From NCBI RefSeq assembly GCF_004571025.1, contig NZ_SPQT01000002.1, positions 558,001 to 622,000 on the forward strand: a stretch of 64,000 bases of DNA, written 5' to 3'. Position 1 is the first letter of the stretch. Each line of letters opens with the position of its first letter. The translations under genes and the position numbers were made by a program. The notes beneath the pieces are model-generated. The model was not told the DNA's origin, searched no databases, and saw nothing but the letters and a program-made list of their open reading frames with translations. The stretch comes from Bradyrhizobium niftali. GTDB lineage: Bacteria > Pseudomonadota > Alphaproteobacteria > Rhizobiales > Xanthobacteraceae. Below are positions 49,845-59,974 of this stretch, piece by piece.

Positions 49845-52800
49845 ATGATCGGTCTGGTTCGCGCCGTCACACTCTGCGCCGCGCTGGCGCTCGGCCTTAG
49901 TGCCGCGCAAGCTGCTGACAAGGCCTTCAAGCGCGACGATCTCGCTGATTCCTCGATCAAGCTGGAGGCCCAGATCAAGAGCGAGGCGGGGCCGGTCGCC
50001 AAGACCGGCGCGACGCTGCGCACGGACGCCGACGCCGCTTTCAAGCGCAGTGATTTCCGTGCCGGCCTGTCCGTGCTCGGCCAGATCGCCGCCACGACGC
50101 CTGAGGATGCCGGCAACTGGCTGCGGCTTGCCAAGGTGATCTTCCAGATATTGCCCAAGAATTCGAGCGAGCAGACGTTCCTGCTGGAGCGCGCCTCGAC
50201 CGCCGCCTACATCGCCTATATGCGCGCGGGCAATCCGGGCGAGGAGGCCGACGCGCTTGCGGTGCTTGGCAAGTCGCTGGCCGAGCGCAAGCTGTGGCGG
50301 CCGGCGCTGGACGCGCTGCGGCTGTCGCTGGACATGCGCGAGGTCGCCGACGTCCGCGGCCAATACGAGAAGATGCGCGACGAGCACGGCTTCCGCCTGC
50401 TCGACTATACCGTGGATTCGGATTCGGCCAGTCCGCGGGCCTGCTTCCAGTTCTCGGAAGAACTCGCCAAGCGCACCGATTTCGCGCCGTTCCTCGCGCT
50501 GGCGGGCCAGGACAAGCCGGCGCTGTCGGCCGAAGGCAAGCAGCTCTGCGTCGACGGCCTGAAGCACGGCGAGCGCTACAACATCAACTTGCGCGCCGGC
50601 CTGCCGTCCACAGTGAAGGAGGGGCTGCCGAAATCGGCCGAGTTCAACGTCTATGTGCGCGACCGAAAGCCCTTCGTGCGCTTCACCAGCCGCGCCTATG
50701 TGCTGCCGAAGACCGGCCAGCGCGGTATTCCCGTGGTCAGCGTCAACACGCCCGCGGTCAACGTCAACGTCTTCCGGATCGGCGACCGCAACCTGATCAA
50801 CACGGTGGTCGACAGCGATTTCCAGAAGACGCTGTCGCGCTACCAGCTCTCGGATCTCGGCGCCGAGCGCGGCGTCAAGGTCTGGTCCGGCGAGCTCGCG
50901 ACCGCGATGACGCTGAACCAGGACGTCACCACGGCGTTCCCGGTCGACCAGGCGCTCGGCGAGCTTCAGCCGGGCGTCTATGTGATGACCGCCGCGGCCA
51001 AGGGCCCGGGCTCGGACGACGAGTCCCAGCTCGCCACGCAATGGTTCATCGTCTCCGATCTCGGGGTGTCGGCCTATTCCGGCAATGACGGCATCCACGT
51101 GTTCATCAACTCGCTGGCCTCGACCGATCCAGTCGGCAAAGCCGATGTGCGGCTGGTCGCGCGCAACAACGAGATCCTGGCCACCCGCAAGACCGACGAA
51201 TCCGGTCACGTGCTGTTCGAGGCCGGCCTTGCGCGCGGCGAGGGCGGCCTGTCGCCGGCGATGCTGACGGTCACGGGCGAGAAGGCCGACTACGCCTTCC
51301 TCAGCCTCAAGACGAGCGCCTTCGATCTGTCCGACCGTGGCGTGGCGGGCCGCGCAGCGCCTGTTGGCGCCGACGCCTTCGTCTATGCCGAGCGCGGCGT
51401 CTACCGCTCCAGCGAGACCGTCTATCTCACCGCGCTGCTCCGCGACGGGCAGGGGAATGCCATCACCGGCGGGCCGATGACCCTGGTGGTCGAGCGCCCT
51501 GACGGCGTCGAATACCGCCGCGCCGTGCTGTCCGACCAGGGCGCCGGCGGCCGCACGCTGTCCTTGCCGCTCAACTCGGCTGTGCCGACCGGGACCTGGC
51601 GGGTGCGCGCCTTCACCGACCCGAAGGGCTCCTCAGTGGGCGAAACCACCTTCATGGTCGAGGACTACGTCCCCGACCGGATCGAATTCGACTTGTCCGC
51701 CAAGGACAAGCTGATCAAAGCTAACGCTCCAGTGGAGCTTAAGGCCGACGGTCATTTCCTCTACGGCGCACCGGCCTCGGGCCTCCAGCTCGAAGGCGAC
51801 ATGCTGATCGCGCCCGCTTCCGAGCGCCCTGGTTTTCCCGGATATCAATTCGGCGTTGCCGACGAGGAGACCACCTCGAACGAGCGCACGCCGCTGGAGA
51901 ACCTGCCCGAGGCCGACGCCAATGGCGTTGCCACCTTCCCGGTGACGCTGGACAAGCAGCCGGCTTCGACCCGCCCGCAGGAAGCGCAGATCTTCGTCCG
52001 CATGGTCGAGACCGGCGGCCGCGCCGTCGAGCGCAAGATCGTGCTGCCGGTCGCGCCCGCGACCGCGATGATCGGCATCAAGCCGCTGTTCGGCGACAAG
52101 AACGTCGCCGAAGGCGACAAGGCCGAATTCGACGTCGTGTTCGTCTCGCCCGAGGGCGAGAGGCTGCGCCGTGACGGCCTGCGCTACGAGCTCCTGAAGA
52201 TGGAATCGCGCTATCAGTGGTATCGCCAGAACAATTACTGGGAGTACGAGCCGGTCAAGTCGACCTCGCGCGTCGCCGACGGCGATCTCACCATCGCCGC
52301 CGACAAGCCGTCGCGGGTCTCACTCAGCCCGCAGCCCGGCCGCTACCGGCTCGACGTCAAGTCGAACGACGCTGACGGCCCGGTGACCTCGGTGCAGTTC
52401 GACGTCGGCTGGTATTCCGACGGCAGCGCCGACACGCCGGACCTGCTGGAGACCTCGATCGACAAGGCGCAATACGCCTCCGGCGACACCATGACGGTGT
52501 CGGTGAACGTGCGCACCGCCGGCAAGCTCACCATCAACGTGCTCGGCGACCGCCTGCTGACGACGCAGACCATCGACGTCAAAGAAGGCACTGCGCAGGT
52601 GAAGCTCCCGGTCGGCAAGGACTGGGGCACCGGCGCCTATGTCGTGGCGACGCTGCGCCGTCCGCTCGATGCCGCCGCCCAGCGCATGCCGGGCCGCGCC
52701 ATCGGCCTGAAATGGTTCGGCATCGACAAGCAGACCCGCACGCTTCAGGTGAAGCTGACGCCGCCGGCGCTGATCCGGCCGAATGCGATGCTGAAGATCC

Positions 52801-55049
52801 CGGTCAGGCTCGACGGGCTCAATCCCGGCGAGGACGCCAAGGTCGTCATCGCCGCGGTCGATGTCGGCATCCTCAACCTCACCAATTACAAGCCGCCGGC
52901 ACCGGACGATTACTATCTCGGCCAGCGCCGCCTGAGCGCGGAGATCCGCGATCTCTACGGCCAGCTCATCGACGGCATGTCGGGCACGCGCGGCCAGATC
53001 AAGTCCGGCGGCGACGCGGGAGCCGGCGAATTGCAGGGCTCGCCGCCCGCGCAAAAGCCGCTCGCGCTCTATTCCGGCATCGTCACGGTCGCCGCCGACG
53101 GCACCGCCGAGGTGAGCTTCGACATTCCGGAGTTCGCCGGCACCGCGCGCGTGATGGCGGTGGCGTGGACCGCGACCAAGCTTGGCCGCGCCAACACCGA
53201 CGTCGTGATCCGTGATCCCGTCGTGCTGACCACGACTCTGCCGCGCTTCCTGCTCAATGGCGACCACGGCACGGTCAACCTGGAGATCGACAATGTCGAG
53301 GGCCAGGCCGGCGACTACGTCATCAACGTGAAGACGGGCGGTCCGGTGAAGATGACCGGCAATCCCGCAACCACGGTCAAGCTCGCCGCCAAGCAGCGCA
53401 ACTCGTTCTCGCTCGCGCTCGATGCGACCGCGGCGGGGCAGGCGACGCTCGACGTCGACATCAAGGGGCCGAACGGGCTTGCCCTCGCACGCCACTATGC
53501 GCTCGACGTCAAGGCGGCCACGCAGGTGCTGGCGCGGCGTTCGATCCGGACGCTTGCGAAGGGCGAGAGCCTGACGCTGACCTCGGATATGTTCTCCGAC
53601 CTCGTGCCGGGTACCGGCAGCGTCTCGGTCTCGGCGAGCCTGTCCACCGCGCTCGATGCGGCGACGATCCTCAAAGCGCTCGATCGCTATCCCTATGGCT
53701 GCTCGGAGCAGATCACGAGCCGTGCCATGCCGCTGCTCTATGTCAACGAGCTCGCGGCCGGCGCGCATCTGGCCATGGACACCGAGGTCGACCAGCGCAT
53801 CCGCGACGCGATCGAGCGGCTCTTGGCGCGCCAGGGTTCGAACGGCTCGTTTGGCCTGTGGTCGGCCGGCGGCGACGACGCCTGGCTCGATGCGTATGTG
53901 ACGGACTTCCTGACCCGCGCCCGCGAAAAGGGGTTTGCGGTGCCGGACGTGCTGTTCAAGAACGCGCTCGACCGCGTCCGCAACTCCGTCGTCAACGGCA
54001 ACGAGCCGGAGAAGGACGGCGGGCGCGATCTCGCCTATGGCCTCTACGTGCTCGCGCGCAATGGCGCAGCTCCGATCGGCGACCTCCGCTATCTCGCCGA
54101 CACCAAGCTCTCCAACCTCGCGACGCCGATCGCGAAGTCGCAGCTTGCTGCGGCACTGGCCCTGGTTGGCGACCGCAACCGTGCGGAGCGGGTCTATGGT
54201 GCCGCGCTCGACTCGCTTGCGCCAAAGCCCGTGCTGGAGTTCGGCCGCACTGACTATGGCTCGCAGCTTCGCGATGCGGCGGCGCTGGTCTCGCTGGCCA
54301 GCGAAGGCAACGCGCCGAGGGCGACGCTGACGCAGGCGGTGTCGCGGGTCGAGACCGCGCGCGGGCTCACGCCCTACACCTCCACGCAGGAGAACGCGTG
54401 GCTGGTGCTGGCGGCGCGGGCGCTCGCCAAGGAAAACCTCTCGATCGAGGTCGACGGCCAGCCGGTCAAGACCGCGCTCTATCGCAGCTACAAGGCGGAC
54501 ACGCTGAGCGGCAAGCCGCTGAAGATCACCAACACCGGCGATGCGCCGGTGCAGGCGGTGGTCTCGGTGTCGGGCTCGCCGGTGACGCCGGAGCCGGCGG
54601 CATCGAACGGCTTCAAGATCGAGCGCAATTACTTCACGCTTGACGGCAAGCCCGCCGACATCAGCAAGGTCAAGCAGAACCAGCGCTTCGCGGTGGTGCT
54701 GAAGATCACCGAGGCCAAGCCCGAGTACGGCCACATCATGGTGTCCGACTATCTGCCGGCGGGGCTGGAGATCGACAATCCGAAGCTGGTCTCGTCCGGC
54801 GACAGCGGTACGCTGGACTGGATCGAGGACGGCGAGGAGCCCGAGAATACCGAGTTCCGCGATGACCGCTTCACGGCGGCCGTTGACCGGGCCTCGGACT
54901 CCAAGTCGGTGTTCACCGTTGCCTACGTTGTCCGCGCCGTTTCGCCGGGTAAATACGTATTGCCGCAGGCCTATGTCGAGGACATGTACAATCCCTCGCG
55001 CTATGGGCGGACGGGGACGGGCACTGTCGAGGTGCGGGCGGCGAAGTGA
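49845..55049 (+). CDS. Bacterial alpha-2-macroglobulin family protein
   Basis: 1734 residues. Signal peptide (LVRAVTLCAALALGLSAAQA), an N-terminal helical/TPR-like section, serial macroglobulin domains, and a thioester domain with the intact CSEQ motif (YPYGCSEQITS, Cys1286) followed by the alpha/alpha-toroid and a receptor-binding-like end. Traps attacking proteases in the periplasm. No lipobox, so probably soluble periplasmic. Immediately upstream of PBP1C, the classic partner for repairing wall breaches. Confidence 0.95.
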   Translation: MIGLVRAVTLCAALALGLSAAQAADKAFKRDDLADSSIKLEAQIKSEAGPVAKTGATLRTDADAAFKRSDFRAGLSVLGQIAATTPEDAGNWLRLAKVIFQILPKNSSEQTFLLERASTAAYIAYMRAGNPGEEADALAVLGKSLAERKLWRPALDALRLSLDMREVADVRGQYEKMRDEHGFRLLDYTVDSDSASPRACFQFSEELAKRTDFAPFLALAGQDKPALSAEGKQLCVDGLKHGERYNINLRAGLPSTVKEGLPKSAEFNVYVRDRKPFVRFTSRAYVLPKTGQRGIPVVSVNTPAVNVNVFRIGDRNLINTVVDSDFQKTLSRYQLSDLGAERGVKVWSGELATAMTLNQDVTTAFPVDQALGELQPGVYVMTAAAKGPGSDDESQLATQWFIVSDLGVSAYSGNDGIHVFINSLASTDPVGKADVRLVARNNEILATRKTDESGHVLFEAGLARGEGGLSPAMLTVTGEKADYAFLSLKTSAFDLSDRGVAGRAAPVGADAFVYAERGVYRSSETVYLTALLRDGQGNAITGGPMTLVVERPDGVEYRRAVLSDQGAGGRTLSLPLNSAVPTGTWRVRAFTDPKGSSVGETTFMVEDYVPDRIEFDLSAKDKLIKANAPVELKADGHFLYGAPASGLQLEGDMLIAPASERPGFPGYQFGVADEETTSNERTPLENLPEADANGVATFPVTLDKQPASTRPQEAQIFVRMVETGGRAVERKIVLPVAPATAMIGIKPLFGDKNVAEGDKAEFDVVFVSPEGERLRRDGLRYELLKMESRYQWYRQNNYWEYEPVKSTSRVADGDLTIAADKPSRVSLSPQPGRYRLDVKSNDADGPVTSVQFDVGWYSDGSADTPDLLETSIDKAQYASGDTMTVSVNVRTAGKLTINVLGDRLLTTQTIDVKEGTAQVKLPVGKDWGTGAYVVATLRRPLDAAAQRMPGRAIGLKWFGIDKQTRTLQVKLTPPALIRPNAMLKIPVRLDGLNPGEDAKVVIAAVDVGILNLTNYKPPAPDDYYLGQRRLSAEIRDLYGQLIDGMSGTRGQIKSGGDAGAGELQGSPPAQKPLALYSGIVTVAADGTAEVSFDIPEFAGTARVMAVAWTATKLGRANTDVVIRDPVVLTTTLPRFLLNGDHGTVNLEIDNVEGQAGDYVINVKTGGPVKMTGNPATTVKLAAKQRNSFSLALDATAAGQATLDVDIKGPNGLALARHYALDVKAATQVLARRSIRTLAKGESLTLTSDMFSDLVPGTGSVSVSASLSTALDAATILKALDRYPYGCSEQITSRAMPLLYVNELAAGAHLAMDTEVDQRIRDAIERLLARQGSNGSFGLWSAGGDDAWLDAYVTDFLTRAREKGFAVPDVLFKNALDRVRNSVVNGNEPEKDGGRDLAYGLYVLARNGAAPIGDLRYLADTKLSNLATPIAKSQLAAALALVGDRNRAERVYGAALDSLAPKPVLEFGRTDYGSQLRDAAALVSLASEGNAPRATLTQAVSRVETARGLTPYTSTQENAWLVLAARALAKENLSIEVDGQPVKTALYRSYKADTLSGKPLKITNTGDAPVQAVVSVSGSPVTPEPAASNGFKIERNYFTLDGKPADISKVKQNQRFAVVLKITEAKPEYGHIMVSDYLPAGLEIDNPKLVSSGDSGTLDWIEDGEEPENTEFRDDRFTAAVDRASDSKSVFTVAYVVRAVSPGKYVLPQAYVEDMYNPSRYGRTGTGTVEVRAAK

Positions 55050-55076
55050 GATGGGCTCGAACGTAAGCGGAATTGT

Positions 55077-57269
55077 ATGAGCGAAGCGGCGCCACATTCT
55101 CAGTCGTCATGCCCGGGCTTGTCCCGGGCATCCACGGACTTTGGCGCCGCGGGCAAGAACGTGGATGGCCGGGACAAGCCCGGCCATGACGGAGTGCTGG
55201 GCAGGAGTCGCCACATCGTCTCGGCAGCAGCACTCGCATTTATCCTCGCTATCACCGGCTTCGTCGCGTGGGTCTACTCCCTCGGTCCTCTCCCACTCGA
55301 CGAGTCCCGCCAGGTCTCCACCACGATCGTCGACCGCAACGGCAAGCTGCTGCGCGCCTATGCCATGGCGGACGGGCGCTGGCGGCTTCCGGTCGACGCC
55401 AAAGCGAACGTCGATCCGATCTATCTCAAACTGCTGCTCGCCTATGAGGACCAGCGCTTCCACGCCCATGACGGCATCGATCCGCTGGCGCTGGGCCGTG
55501 CCGCGTTGCAGCTTTCGACGCGCGGCCACATCGTGTCCGGCGGCTCGACCATCACGATGCAGCTGGCACGTTTGATGGAGCCGCGGCGGCAGCGCTCGCT
55601 CTATGCAAAGCTGCGGCAGATGGTGCGCGCGATCGAGATCGAGCGGACCCTCAGCAAGAGCGAAATCCTCGACCTCTATCTCGCGCTGGCGCCGTATGGC
55701 GGCAATCTCGAAGGCATCCGCGCCGCTTCGATTGCCTATCTCGGCAAGGAGCCGAAGCGGCTGTCGCTGGCCGAGGCGGCGTTGCTGGTTGCGCTGCCGC
55801 AATCGCCGGAGACGCGCCGGCTCGACCGCTATCCTGATGCGGCGCTCAAGGCCCGCGACCGCGTGCTCGACCGCATGGTCGAAGAGCATGTGGTCAGCCT
55901 CGAGGACGCAAAGCAGGCCAAGGCCGTGCCCGTGCCGAAGCTGCGCAAGCCAATGCCGATCCTGGCGCCGCATGCTTCCGACACCGCGCTTGCGACGGTC
56001 AAGGATACGCCCGTCATCAAGCTGACGCTGGACGCCAATCTCCAGAAGGTGCTGGAGCCGCTGGCGCGCGACCGCGCCGTTGCGCTGGGTGCGAACATCT
56101 CGGTCGGCATCATCGTGGTCGACAACGAGAGCGGCGACGTACTCGCGCGCGTCGGCTCGGCGGATTATTTCGACGAGAGCCGGGCAGGGCAGGTCGACAT
56201 GACGCGCGCCATTCGCTCGCCGGGATCGACGCTCAAGCCCTTCATCTACGGCCTCGCCTTCGAGGACGGCTTCGTCCACCCCGACAGCCTGATCGACGAC
56301 CGGCCCGTCCGCTTCGGCTCCTACGCGCCGGAAAATTTCGACATGACGTTCCAGGGCACGGTGCCGGTTAAGAAGGCGCTGCAATTGTCGCTGAACGTGC
56401 CGGCGATCGTGCTGCTCGATCGCGTCGGCGCGAACCGGCTGGCGTCGCGGCTGCGGCAGGCCGGCGGCAATCTCATCCTGCCCAAGGACGAAGCGCCCGG
56501 GCTCGCCATGGGGCTCGGCGGCGTCGGCGTGACGCTCCAGGACCTCGCCCAGCTCTATGCGGGCTTCGCCCGGCTCGGCACCACCAAGCCGCTGCGCGAG
56601 GTCGTGGCTGCCAAAGACGACCGCGAGCCGCTGCGGCTGCTGGATCAGGTCGCGGCCTGGCAGGTCGGCAACGTGCTGCTGGGCACGCCGCCGCCGGAAA
56701 ATGCCGCCCACAACCGGATCGCCTTCAAGACCGGCACCTCCTACGGCTATCGCGACGCCTGGTCGGTCGGCTTCGATGGCCGCATGACCATCGGCGTCTG
56801 GGTCGGCCGGCCCGACGGCGCGCCGGTTCCCGGCCTGATCGGGCGCGTCGCCGCTGCGCCCATCCTGTTCGACGCGTTCGCCCGGACCGGCAAGACGCTG
56901 GCCCCGTTGCCGAAGCCGCCCAAGGGAACCCTGGTGGCCAGCAACGCCAAACTGCCGCTGCCCTTGAAACGGTTCCGCCCGGTCGGGGAACTGGTGCGGA
57001 CCGGCGGCGAGCAGGCGCTGCACATCCAGTTCCCGCTGAACGGCTCGCGGATCGACGTCGACCGGTCGGGTGGCACCGAGGCCGCCGCCATGCCGGTCAA
57101 GGTCGCCGGCGGCGTTCTGCCCATGACCGTCATGGTTAACGGCACGGCGCTCGGCGAGATCGACGGGCGCCGCCAGCGGCTGATTGATCCGCCCGGTCCG
57201 GGCTTTGCGCGGCTCACCGTGATCGATGCCACTGGCGCCGCGGACACAGTTGTCATTCGAATTCAATGA
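55077..57269 (+). CDS. pbpC: Penicillin-binding protein 1C
   Basis: 730 residues. One N-terminal membrane helix (about 47-66), GT51 transglycosylase with catalytic E124 (YEDQRFHAHDGIDP), transpeptidase motifs S384-TLK387, S438-LN and K551TGTS, and a C-terminal BiPBP domain. The first about 40 residues are the translation of a class B palindromic repeat (55104-55191). The real start may be the GTG at 55194, just after the repeat. Paired with the A2M gene 28 bp upstream. Confidence 0.95.
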   Translation: MSEAAPHSQSSCPGLSRASTDFGAAGKNVDGRDKPGHDGVLGRSRHIVSAAALAFILAITGFVAWVYSLGPLPLDESRQVSTTIVDRNGKLLRAYAMADGRWRLPVDAKANVDPIYLKLLLAYEDQRFHAHDGIDPLALGRAALQLSTRGHIVSGGSTITMQLARLMEPRRQRSLYAKLRQMVRAIEIERTLSKSEILDLYLALAPYGGNLEGIRAASIAYLGKEPKRLSLAEAALLVALPQSPETRRLDRYPDAALKARDRVLDRMVEEHVVSLEDAKQAKAVPVPKLRKPMPILAPHASDTALATVKDTPVIKLTLDANLQKVLEPLARDRAVALGANISVGIIVVDNESGDVLARVGSADYFDESRAGQVDMTRAIRSPGSTLKPFIYGLAFEDGFVHPDSLIDDRPVRFGSYAPENFDMTFQGTVPVKKALQLSLNVPAIVLLDRVGANRLASRLRQAGGNLILPKDEAPGLAMGLGGVGVTLQDLAQLYAGFARLGTTKPLREVVAAKDDREPLRLLDQVAAWQVGNVLLGTPPPENAAHNRIAFKTGTSYGYRDAWSVGFDGRMTIGVWVGRPDGAPVPGLIGRVAAAPILFDAFARTGKTLAPLPKPPKGTLVASNAKLPLPLKRFRPVGELVRTGGEQALHIQFPLNGSRIDVDRSGGTEAAAMPVKVAGGVLPMTVMVNGTALGEIDGRRQRLIDPPGPGFARLTVIDATGAADTVVIRIQ
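55104..55191. repeat. Class B palindromic repeat overlapping the 5' end of pbpC
   Basis: Left GTCATGCCCGGGCTTGTCCC plus GGGCATCCACG and right CGTGGATGGCCGGGACAAGC plus CCGGCCATGAC are long imperfect inverted arms. The same family occurs degraded at 28324-28396. In the pbpC frame it reads SCPGLSRAST...KNVDGRDKPGHDG. Confidence 0.85.
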
Positions 57270-57319
57270 CCCGGCCTTAAGCGGTTGTCGGAATGACGGT
57301 TTCAGCGTAAGCGGAACCA

Positions 57320-59062
57320 ATGGCCGAGACCTACCCAACCCCCCGTTTTGGAGCCCCCCGCGAGCCGAAATCGCCCGTAAATCCGGGTAGCCGGCTGGTG
57401 TCGATGCTCGATGTCGTCACGGCTAGCCACGGCCGCGCGGTGGCCTTTCTCGTGCTTTGCGCGCTGCTGCTGTTCCTGCCGGGCTTCTTCACGATTCCGC
57501 CTGTCGACCGCGACGAGGCGCGCTTTGCGCAGGCCACCAAGCAGATGGTGGAGAGCGGCGACTATGTCGACATCCGCTTCCAGGAGGACGTCCGCTACAA
57601 GAAGCCGGTCGGCATCTACTGGCTGCAATCCGCTGCGGTCGAAACCGCCGCGGCACTCAAGCTGCCGAAGGCCGAGTTGCGGATCTGGGTCTATCGGCTG
57701 CCCTCGCTGATCGGGGCGATCGGCGCCGTGCTCATGACCTATTGGGCGGCGCTCGGCTTCGTCACGCGGCGCGCTGCGGTGCTCGCGGCGCTCCTGATGT
57801 GCGCCTCGGTGCTGCTCGGCGTCGAGGCGCGGCTCGCCAAGACCGACGCGATGCTGCTGTTCTGCGTGACCGCCGCGATGGGCGCGATGGCGCGGGCCTA
57901 TCTGTCGTGGCAGCGCGCCGAGGACGAGACGCATCCGCCCTGGAGCTGGCCCGCGATCTTCTGGACCGCGCTCGCCGTCGGCATCCTGATCAAGGGGCCG
58001 CTGATCCTGATGTTCGCCGGCCTGACCATCGTCGCGCTGGCGATCCAGGACCGCGACGCCTCCTGGCTGTGGAAGCTGCGCCCGCTCTGGGGCCTGATGT
58101 GGATGCTGGTGCTGGTGCTGCCCTGGTTCGTTGCGATCTTCTGGCGCGCGGGCGATGCCTTCTTCGCCGATTCCGTCGGCGGCGACATGCTGAGCAAGAT
58201 CGGCGCCCAGGAATCCCATGGCGCGCCGCCCGGACTGTATCTGGCGCTGTTCTGGATCACCTTCTGGCCGGGCGCGCCGCTCGCGGCGATGGCGGCGCCT
58301 GCGGTGTGGCGGGCGCGGCGTGAGCCCGGTGCGCAGTTTCTGCTGGCCTGGCTGATCCCGTCCTGGATCGTGTTCGAGGCGGTGCTGACCAAGCTGCCGC
58401 ATTACGTGCTGCCGCTGTACCCGGCGATCGCGATCCTCACCGTCGGCGCGCTGGAGCGGCGCGTGCTGTCGCGCTCCTGGCTGATGCGCGGCTCGGCCTG
58501 GTGGTTCGCGATCCCCGCGGCCGCCTCGATCATCGCGGTGGTCGGCGCGGTGATGCTGACGCGGCAGCCGGCTTTCGTGGCCTGGCCGTTCATCGCGGCG
58601 TCGCTGATCTTCGGCCTGTTCGCCTGGTGGCTGTTCGACACCAACCACGCCGAGCGCTCGGTGCTGAACGCGCTGGTCGCAGCCCTGATGCTGGCGGTCG
58701 TGGTCTACGGCATCGTGCTGCCGTCGCTGACGCCGGTGTTTCCGAGCATCGAGGTCGCGCGCGCGCTGCGCAACGTCACCTGCGTCGGGCCGAAGGCGGC
58801 CTCTGCCGGCTATCACGAGCCGAGCCTCGTGTTCCTGACGGGCACCCAGACGCTGCTCACCGACGGCTCGGGCGCGGCGGACTTCCTGCGGCAGGGCAGC
58901 TGCCGCTTCGCGCTGGTCGAGCAGCGCTCGGAGCGCAGCTTCGTGCAGCGCGCCGAGGCGATCGGGCTGCGCTACAAGGTCGGCGCGCGCATCGACGGCT
59001 ACAATTTCTCGCAAGGACGCGCGATCTCGATCTCGATCTTCCGCTCGGAAGGCACCGAATAG
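57320..59062 (+). CDS. ArnT-like glycosyltransferase family 39 membrane protein
   Basis: 580 residues with about 12 membrane segments. The first periplasmic loop holds the catalytic Asp region PPVDRDEARFAQATKQMVES followed by VRYKKPVGIYWL, as in ArnT and protein O-mannosyltransferases. Such enzymes move a sugar from a polyprenyl phosphate to lipid A or another acceptor on the periplasmic side. Downstream genes encode a matching donor pathway. Confidence 0.92.
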   Translation: MAETYPTPRFGAPREPKSPVNPGSRLVSMLDVVTASHGRAVAFLVLCALLLFLPGFFTIPPVDRDEARFAQATKQMVESGDYVDIRFQEDVRYKKPVGIYWLQSAAVETAAALKLPKAELRIWVYRLPSLIGAIGAVLMTYWAALGFVTRRAAVLAALLMCASVLLGVEARLAKTDAMLLFCVTAAMGAMARAYLSWQRAEDETHPPWSWPAIFWTALAVGILIKGPLILMFAGLTIVALAIQDRDASWLWKLRPLWGLMWMLVLVLPWFVAIFWRAGDAFFADSVGGDMLSKIGAQESHGAPPGLYLALFWITFWPGAPLAAMAAPAVWRARREPGAQFLLAWLIPSWIVFEAVLTKLPHYVLPLYPAIAILTVGALERRVLSRSWLMRGSAWWFAIPAAASIIAVVGAVMLTRQPAFVAWPFIAASLIFGLFAWWLFDTNHAERSVLNALVAALMLAVVVYGIVLPSLTPVFPSIEVARALRNVTCVGPKAASAGYHEPSLVFLTGTQTLLTDGSGAADFLRQGSCRFALVEQRSERSFVQRAEAIGLRYKVGARIDGYNFSQGRAISISIFRSEGTE

Positions 59063-59063
59063 G

Positions 59064-59909
59064 ATGCCGGCTTCGACCAACATCGCGCCGCACGCAGGCT
59101 ATCCGGCACAATTGCTCGCCGTGTCCTGGCATGCGCTGGCGCAGCTTGTCCGCACGCCCTCGCACTCACGCCGTGCCGAGGCCGCTCGAAAGCTGGCGCG
59201 GCATTCGCTGTGGCTCAGCGTGGCAGGCGCAGCCCTGGTCATTGCGCTGATGCTCGCGTTCGACCAGACCGAGATCCAGCTGATGCCGGCACGGGGCGCG
59301 CCCGGCCTGTGGCCGATCCGCATCCTCACCGATTTCGGCAAGGACGAGTACGTGCTCTCGGTACTGGGGGTCGCGCTGGTGACGCTGGCATTCGCTGCGG
59401 CAGGGCTTCACGGCACCCGCCGTGCGCTGCTGCTCGGCTTGGGTACGCGGCTCCAGTTCCTGTTCCTGTCCGTTGCCCTGTCCGTGTTCGTCGGTGAGAT
59501 CCTGAAATTTTTCATCGGCCGCGGGCGTCCGTTCGTTGGCGGCAAGGCTGATCCGTTCAACTTCATCCCGTTCGAGGGGTCGGGAGCCTATGCCAGCCTG
59601 CCGTCGGGCCACGCGATCACGGCGTTCGCGCTGGCGTTTGCGGTCTCCGCACTCTGGCCGCGGCTGCGCGTGTTCATGTTCACTTACGCGATTGTGATCC
59701 TGCTGACACGGCTCGTGCTGCTCGCGCATCACCCGAGCGACGTCACCGCCGGGGCCCTGGTCGGCATCGTCGGTGCCATGGCCGTTCGCTACTGGTTTGC
59801 CGCGCGCCGGCTCGGCTTCGCCATCCGTGCCGACGGCACCATTTTGCCCCTCGCAGGGCCGGTCTCGGGCCGCCTCAAAAGGGTTGCCCGCGGAGCCTCC
59901 GCCCCATAA
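59064..59909 (+). CDS. PAP2 superfamily membrane phosphatase
   Basis: 281 residues, six membrane segments. All three PAP2 motifs are present: KFFIGRGRP, PSGHAITAF and HHPSDVTAG. Substrate may be a polyprenyl or lipid A phosphate, given neighbours. Starts one base after the GT39 stop. Confidence 0.9.
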   Translation: MPASTNIAPHAGYPAQLLAVSWHALAQLVRTPSHSRRAEAARKLARHSLWLSVAGAALVIALMLAFDQTEIQLMPARGAPGLWPIRILTDFGKDEYVLSVLGVALVTLAFAAAGLHGTRRALLLGLGTRLQFLFLSVALSVFVGEILKFFIGRGRPFVGGKADPFNFIPFEGSGAYASLPSGHAITAFALAFAVSALWPRLRVFMFTYAIVILLTRLVLLAHHPSDVTAGALVGIVGAMAVRYWFAARRLGFAIRADGTILPLAGPVSGRLKRVARGASAP

Positions 59910-59974
59910 AAGCGGCTGCCTGCCGGGGCCGCCGGTTCCCCGAGGCGCAGGCCAATTCCAACCACGAGCCTCAT

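Noticed and set aside
52320..57338. Very long minus-strand frames opposite the alpha-2-macroglobulin and pbpC genes
   Set aside because: Shadow frames of GC-rich genes; no ribosome-binding sites, no recognisable domains, and the plus-strand products carry intact active-site motifs.
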